From NCBI RefSeq assembly GCF_007970185.1, contig NZ_CP042431.1:6014001-6078000 (forward strand): a DNA stretch of 64,000 nt. The letters run 5' to 3'. Below are positions 62,901 to 64,000 of the stretch, piece by piece. Made by a program: the position numbers and the translations under genes. Position 1 is the stretch's first letter. Each line of letters opens with the position of its first letter. This DNA comes from Pseudobacter ginsenosidimutans (GTDB lineage Bacteria; Bacteroidota; Bacteroidia; Chitinophagales; Chitinophagaceae). A model generated the notes under the pieces. That model did not search any database and was not told where the DNA came from. It worked only from the letters and a program-made list of their open reading frames with translations.

Positions 62901-63063
62901 CAGGATCCAGCTGCTTGATGTAAGTGGCAGGCTGATCCAGCAGTTCAACAGCAATGATCCCATACAAAAGATCAACATAAGCAAACTCACGAAAGGCGTT
63001 TACATGGTAAGGATATTAAAAGATGGACAGGTTACGGTTACCTTAAAGTTGTTAAAGGGATAG
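53944..63063 (+). CDS. Giant secreted GEVED-repeat protein with RCC1-like segment and T9SS signal
   Basis: A 3039-residue protein. Signal peptide MIKLALLKTIAWILVIISCA (cut near SAQ). Residues about 26-245: jelly-roll-like domain. About 251-2020: nine repeats of roughly 200 residues, each with a D(Y/F)GD-P-Y-N start, a calcium-loop-like NGDGxDEDG, an aspartate-rich WIDFNNNGxF strand, DERSIGDG and a closing GE(V/I)EDY. About 2023-2475: an RCC1-like segment (TTAGLYAWGTQGRVV, VKLYTWGRNMFTG, HVLGNNNAGQLGIG). About 2476-2860: two more GEVED units. About 2860-3039: type A T9SS sorting domain (FPITMSPNPASDIVTIKGL ... KGVYMVRILKDGQVTV). It is probably a surface adhesin or cargo exported by the type IX system. 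Confidence 0.9.
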   Translation: MIKLALLKTIAWILVIISCALAPVSAQTLLTESFNYTGGTPLTSNNWTVRASGTPVINVSAGNLNHSSSLTNDIGNKVQLTNTGQDVYRTFTSSNTTLYAGMVVNVSAAATGDFFFILGNSTSPETYGSKIYIRSDGSGGFNFGVVRGTGGTPVYESTSRSFGTNYFLVLKYEVVAGATNDAIKLYVDPSPVATEPGAAAVQYNAATGAEISASYPLSSVGLYQGTAAAAATLQIDNIHVSTTWAGITTDQFDYGDAPNTFNNTKDGVFAPAVHKTLAGLRIGATQPDAEPAPASVASPNNNNAPNGDGTDEDGIDVSTDILKKGLFFSINVPVSNPASTTSYLYGWIDFNNNGVFELSEAADAVKTITTAGSSTQVLTWAAAKSAAIPDGIDKLYLRLRVSNRSLIDFTTAASGGALIDERSIGNGAASTTNAADHAQVTSGEVEDFQIDVTRIYDFGDLPASFENDLSGAPRHAIHAEGGLVLGSLIDLETEAASVTSPQENNGAGDNANGQDDEDALTSPPSVIKNVAYSITVPVKNPTAAAASGYLYAWLDLNGDGKFTSDELASTGTGTTGSIAIGATTNRTLTWSTTQTNIINAASSNIYLRIRLSSIALSDFTTGTNNALVDERAIGNGATSTSNSANATTVSLGEVEDYQLSVNEFDFGDLPAAYENGLAARQIAVSTRRIGTLIDYETSAASVAAGLDNNNNNGDGEDEDGLNATDLPVIKKGAPFTFNIPVTVSATSQLIAWIDFNGNGQFELSEAAYTAATGATQGYRAIAAGASTQSIYFRGSQTNLLTGSHAYLRIRLTSTAGTDNAATTGVDERSIGDGLSTAVYGTPQEGEIEDYQLAVTTDLDYGDAPASYENNNAAAAVPARQYTTDDLFMGNAYGLESSPSPVISPADNNGNNGDGEEEDGLSATQLYIRTGSNNIYTVTVNNTTGAAATLYAWIDLNNNGRFETGEAATAVSVANGATTANITFTAAQVNTITVDKVYMRLRLLLPNTDGAIGDNAATTAIDERSIADGLSTGLYTTVSLGEIEDYQLTIIKDFGDAPASYENGDPASQTNSSAPSVLTLGNTIDFELAPASVTTPSDNNTTNGDGADEDAVTTPQTITKGAPFVLQVPVTIGQTLAAGTKYLYGWIDLDGDGEFDVNEQTQATFTNTAAGSLLLTLTWTSAQTNSLTPAVISSGKTYVRLRLSSVSIANAAVGTARDQRSYGKGNADGEIEDYQLLVTDLADFGDAPAGYENDQAALPVPARQASSANLKLGNNAPDVESSLANAVTAPASNNSPNGDGTDEDGILELIPVYDGIAYSAKVSVFNNSGAARTLHGWIDFNNNGRFENTAGALEYASVSVPASASQQTVTLTWTAAQTAAIPALTNNLYMRLRITDGASVADNTTSAIVDERAIGDGLSTGIYGTLALGEIEDYQLQVITDHDYGDNPASYDNDRTTPTPLPVPARQAISQALYLGQHPADAEATAQHSANANGDNILGVNDEDAATPGVITRGGGYVLNVSVTNNTGSAQTLHAWIDFNNNGRFENAGTALEYTSVSVPASANPQTVTLIWSAAQSNGIPDPATPAQLHMRLRITAGAVADFTAGTNNALVDERAVGDGLSTGVYAALASIGEVEDYVIPVSTNYDYGDAPASYENGLPARNISSALLQIGGTPDVEAAAQSVAANADNNGTNGDGADEDGIDPSLHKVSPNTVFSLPVRVTNTSGTTRALMGWIDFNNNGIFEDAEAATFANVVTATFDGTATLTWTAAQSRNVNTAHLYMRLRFINAAATNNAGTSMDERAYADGDATGVYLAGPRVGEIEDYRLEVNPTYDFGDVPLTYEANAAAATVAARHQPASTLFIGAVYDTEATANTVAANANNNNPNGDGADEDGITMSLPTLIPGGSYSLAVNVFKSITGTGTLHGWIDLNNDGRFSAGEYASVPVTAATGAQTATLSWSATPYSGVRPTTYMRIRFTTTALADNAATPAVDERSIGDGLNTGLYGTTPPNGEVEDYIIPVDESGTILPLADCGGLGSMDPVQAGFHATIVRPASGGYLIFGENTHGDGLTNLTSPTLLVSGSNGFNFNGEVRMLTTGSSSAYNLAQYFALTTAGLYAWGTQGRVVATSVTSSTAMQPISLPPGIAPAQVKMIDAGSSYTTTGAAGSYSSHNGSLALLTTSGQVWIRSSVNSPNTTDAFNAVQGDGNLLPDNSSTGWHLVQTSAGVPLTGMLDVRTTGTVAMATDGVKLYTWGRNMFTGDGTAATTLHYATEMTSPAALSTPIKQIDIGYGNNIAASYFVLDQAGVVHVLGNNNAGQLGIGNTVTQLSWNRITQKNEEPEIAGNQTDITTPIGVVTKISTNNHDAFHGRLMLITADKRAYHTGTSNGSTSGTVSPTSTMIPTAMTSSNGTTLLQGKITHIEAGGHISVMAKEGSDRYGYVGHTASGSDGCNGCTGSPSEYNFDQTPSTGPLCGIQAFDFGDLDNRYNLKDSAKHEITYAQQSNPLKLGALAADADDGPQISVDGAENNADGDNIDSRGNDEDAFVSLPAKVPGDYTIAVPLTNITGSTAYLYGFIDWNGDGAFSSNETVVVPVPSSASQQVINITWTDPELTLSGTCVSDAEQLRSFVRLRLTTDVLFDHTATTAVDERSHLLASDGEVEDYYLDWTPQSTQLDYGNLPHEGSPVNWSRASATLTSMDLSTSRIWLGDNNNYPDQGCASNQARNGGLVVKKASTAVPGSGTAADPFLLDVDNPSGTFNFEITVNGNGSPANVYWGVWVDANGNGNFTDADDVFTSGVTLHGSPVTVTAPLTILNGGTNTGALNGAIRVAASAQDAGFSKLQNGAVNVVNGEIEDYYIAYLTALPVTLISFDAVKDGRNTQLTWKTAEELNTATFEIERLSGNSNQWITIGKVAAAGNSTVERQYRFTDDNVYPGANFYRLKMIDLDGKLAYSRVRFVDFGNEAFPITMSPNPASDIVTIKGLTGSNRIQLLDVSGRLIQQFNSNDPIQKINISKLTKGVYMVRILKDGQVTVTLKLLKG
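54696..60010 (+). repeat. Nine tandem GEVED-domain repeats within the giant gene
   Basis: Protein-level repeats of about 180-205 residues starting at each D(Y/F)GD-P motif, ending at GE(V/I)EDY/F. Two more copies lie at about 61374-62515, after the RCC1-like segment. DNA-level similarity is low, so the copies are old. Confidence 0.75.
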
Positions 63064-63087
63064 GACTTAAGTAAGTTTTACTTTTGA

Positions 63088-63140
63088 AATCACAAAAGCA
63101 GAAAACCCACTCTGGTAGTGGGTTTTCTGCTTTTGTGATT
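63088..63140. terminator. Perfect 23-bp stem, bidirectional terminator
   Basis: The arms 63088-63110 and 63118-63140 are exact complements over 23 bp (core AAAACCCAC/GTGGGTTTT) around a 7-nt loop TCTGGTA, between the convergent giant gene and the histidine kinase gene. Confidence 0.85.
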
Positions 63141-63176
63141 ATTATTTCTCTTTTGTAAACAAGAGCCTCATCTTTC

Positions 63177-64000
63177 TTAGCCTTTGACATGTTTCCAACT
63201 TATTTCAGCAACTGTTCTTGATTCGGAACTCAACCTGAATTGTATGGAAGCATTCAATTTCGCTGCAAGGTCCGCTACCAGCTGGAGCCCTAATCCGGTA
63301 ATGCCAACTGCCTGTCCGGTATTATTAATGATTGATTCATATTCCTCCTGAGAGAATCCTTTGCCCTCATTGGTGATCGTTAGAATGGCCTGATCTGGGT
63401 TATCAGTAAAATCAAATTGAATGGTCCCGTTTTTCGGAGACGCTTTTATTGCATTTTGAAACAGATTGCGGATGATGGTTTGCAGGAAATAAGCATCTGT
63501 AATTACCAGGTCTCCCTCTTTTACACGATTATCAATATGGATGCCCCTTGACTCAATATCCAGCTGCAGCAAATCCTGACATTGATTAATGATGGGCAGC
63601 AACTCAGTTTCTTCCGGAACAATATTGAATTTTTCCATTTGAGTCTTGCTCCACAGGAGAAGATCCTCCATCGTATCAAGCAAAGCTCCTGTTGCCTCCT
63701 GTATTTTCGTACTCAACTTATTTCTCTCTTCCTGGTCTACCAGTTCTGGCGACATTTGATGAAGCCTTAAGAACTGATGCACCTGGTTGATGGGCGACCG
63801 AAGGTCGTGGCCAATGATGCTGAATAACTTAACCTTGGTTTGATTTGCCTGCTCAAGGTCTTTATTCAGCATGGCGAGCGCCTTGTTTTTTTCATCCAGC
63901 AGGTCCGCAGTGCGTTTTTTATTCCTGTAGATCATCAGGGCCAGCGCTGCAATGATGAGCAGGAGAACGATCCCTCCTGTAAGCCAAAGCCGCTGTTTTC
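63177..64000 (-). CDS. Sensor histidine kinase, 5' end outside the window
   Basis: 274 residues visible; the frame is open at the window's right edge, so the sensing part is missing. The visible sequence starts near a TM helix (GGIVLLLIIAALALMIY), then a coiled linker (KNKALAMLNKDLEQANQ), the dimerisation/H-box FSIIGHDLRSPINQ with the phospho-His, N-box IIRNLFQNAIKASPKNG, G1 ITNEGKGFSQ and G2 GITGLGLQLVADLA. Kinases of this HPK branch with an N-terminal TPR or sensor loop are usual in this phylum. It converges on the giant surface gene and shares a terminator with it. Confidence 0.9.
   Translation of the reverse strand, partial: KQRLWLTGGIVLLLIIAALALMIYRNKKRTADLLDEKNKALAMLNKDLEQANQTKVKLFSIIGHDLRSPINQVHQFLRLHQMSPELVDQEERNKLSTKIQEATGALLDTMEDLLLWSKTQMEKFNIVPEETELLPIINQCQDLLQLDIESRGIHIDNRVKEGDLVITDAYFLQTIIRNLFQNAIKASPKNGTIQFDFTDNPDQAILTITNEGKGFSQEEYESIINNTGQAVGITGLGLQLVADLAAKLNASIQFRLSSESRTVAEISWKHVKG

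Overview
The window is chromosomal DNA of a Bacteroidota bacterium, most likely family Chitinophagaceae (Chitinophaga/Pseudobacter-like). The evidence is two SusC/SusD pairs, a GH130 phosphorylase locus, two large proteins with type IX secretion C-terminal signals, an RteC-domain protein, the BT_3928/DUF1599/folP neighbourhood, and promoters of the Bacteroidota form TTTG-N19-TAnnTTTG. The clearest of these promoters precedes the tRNA-Pro gene.

Positions 1-39240 are ordinary core and metabolic sequence. From left to right: an FAD oxidoreductase cut by the window edge with a ketoglutarate-semialdehyde-type dehydrogenase (possible hydroxyproline catabolism); rimO; small envelope and lipoprotein genes; a compact glycan-utilisation locus (GH130, IPT/TIG surface protein, SusD, SusC) with a divergent AraC-family regulator; a secreted zinc metalloprotease; the run pdhA - TPR membrane protein - ribH - lutA-like; recF-dciA on the other strand; a peptide-type ABC permease with BT_3928-family and DUF1599 genes opposite folP; a large T9SS-type surface protein broken by a frameshift; a FKBP - DHH phosphoesterase - TraB/GumN run; two small conserved genes; and a second susC/susD pair without enzymes.

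Positions 39410-53440 are accessory. After tRNA-Pro(GGG) comes an AT-rich stretch to about 45400: an AhpD-like protein, a Crp/Fnr regulator, a stand-alone EF-Tu domain-III-like protein, a DUF5677-like protein, a TonB-C-like secreted protein, an orphan, a PD-(D/E)XK-type nuclease and an XRE regulator. From 45550 to 50563, base composition returns to that of the host. This part holds a HEPN protein, an RteC-domain protein with its own terminator, and an operon coding for a Bacteroidota-specific protein, a two-TM holin-like protein, a lipoprotein with a C-terminal TM segment (unimolecular-spanin topology) and a GH19 endolysin. I regard this operon as the best candidate for an undescribed system: a complete lysis cassette with no visible phage structural genes, behind a regulatory region dense in symmetric and phased repeats. 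An IS256-family element with an exact 8-bp target duplication sits in the tail of its terminator. A ParDE module and a PP2C-like phosphatase follow.

Positions 53944-63063 encode one 3039-residue secreted protein with eleven GEVED-type repeats, an RCC1-like segment and a T9SS signal. A histidine kinase runs off the right edge. All function calls are from reading sequence motifs; no database search was run.
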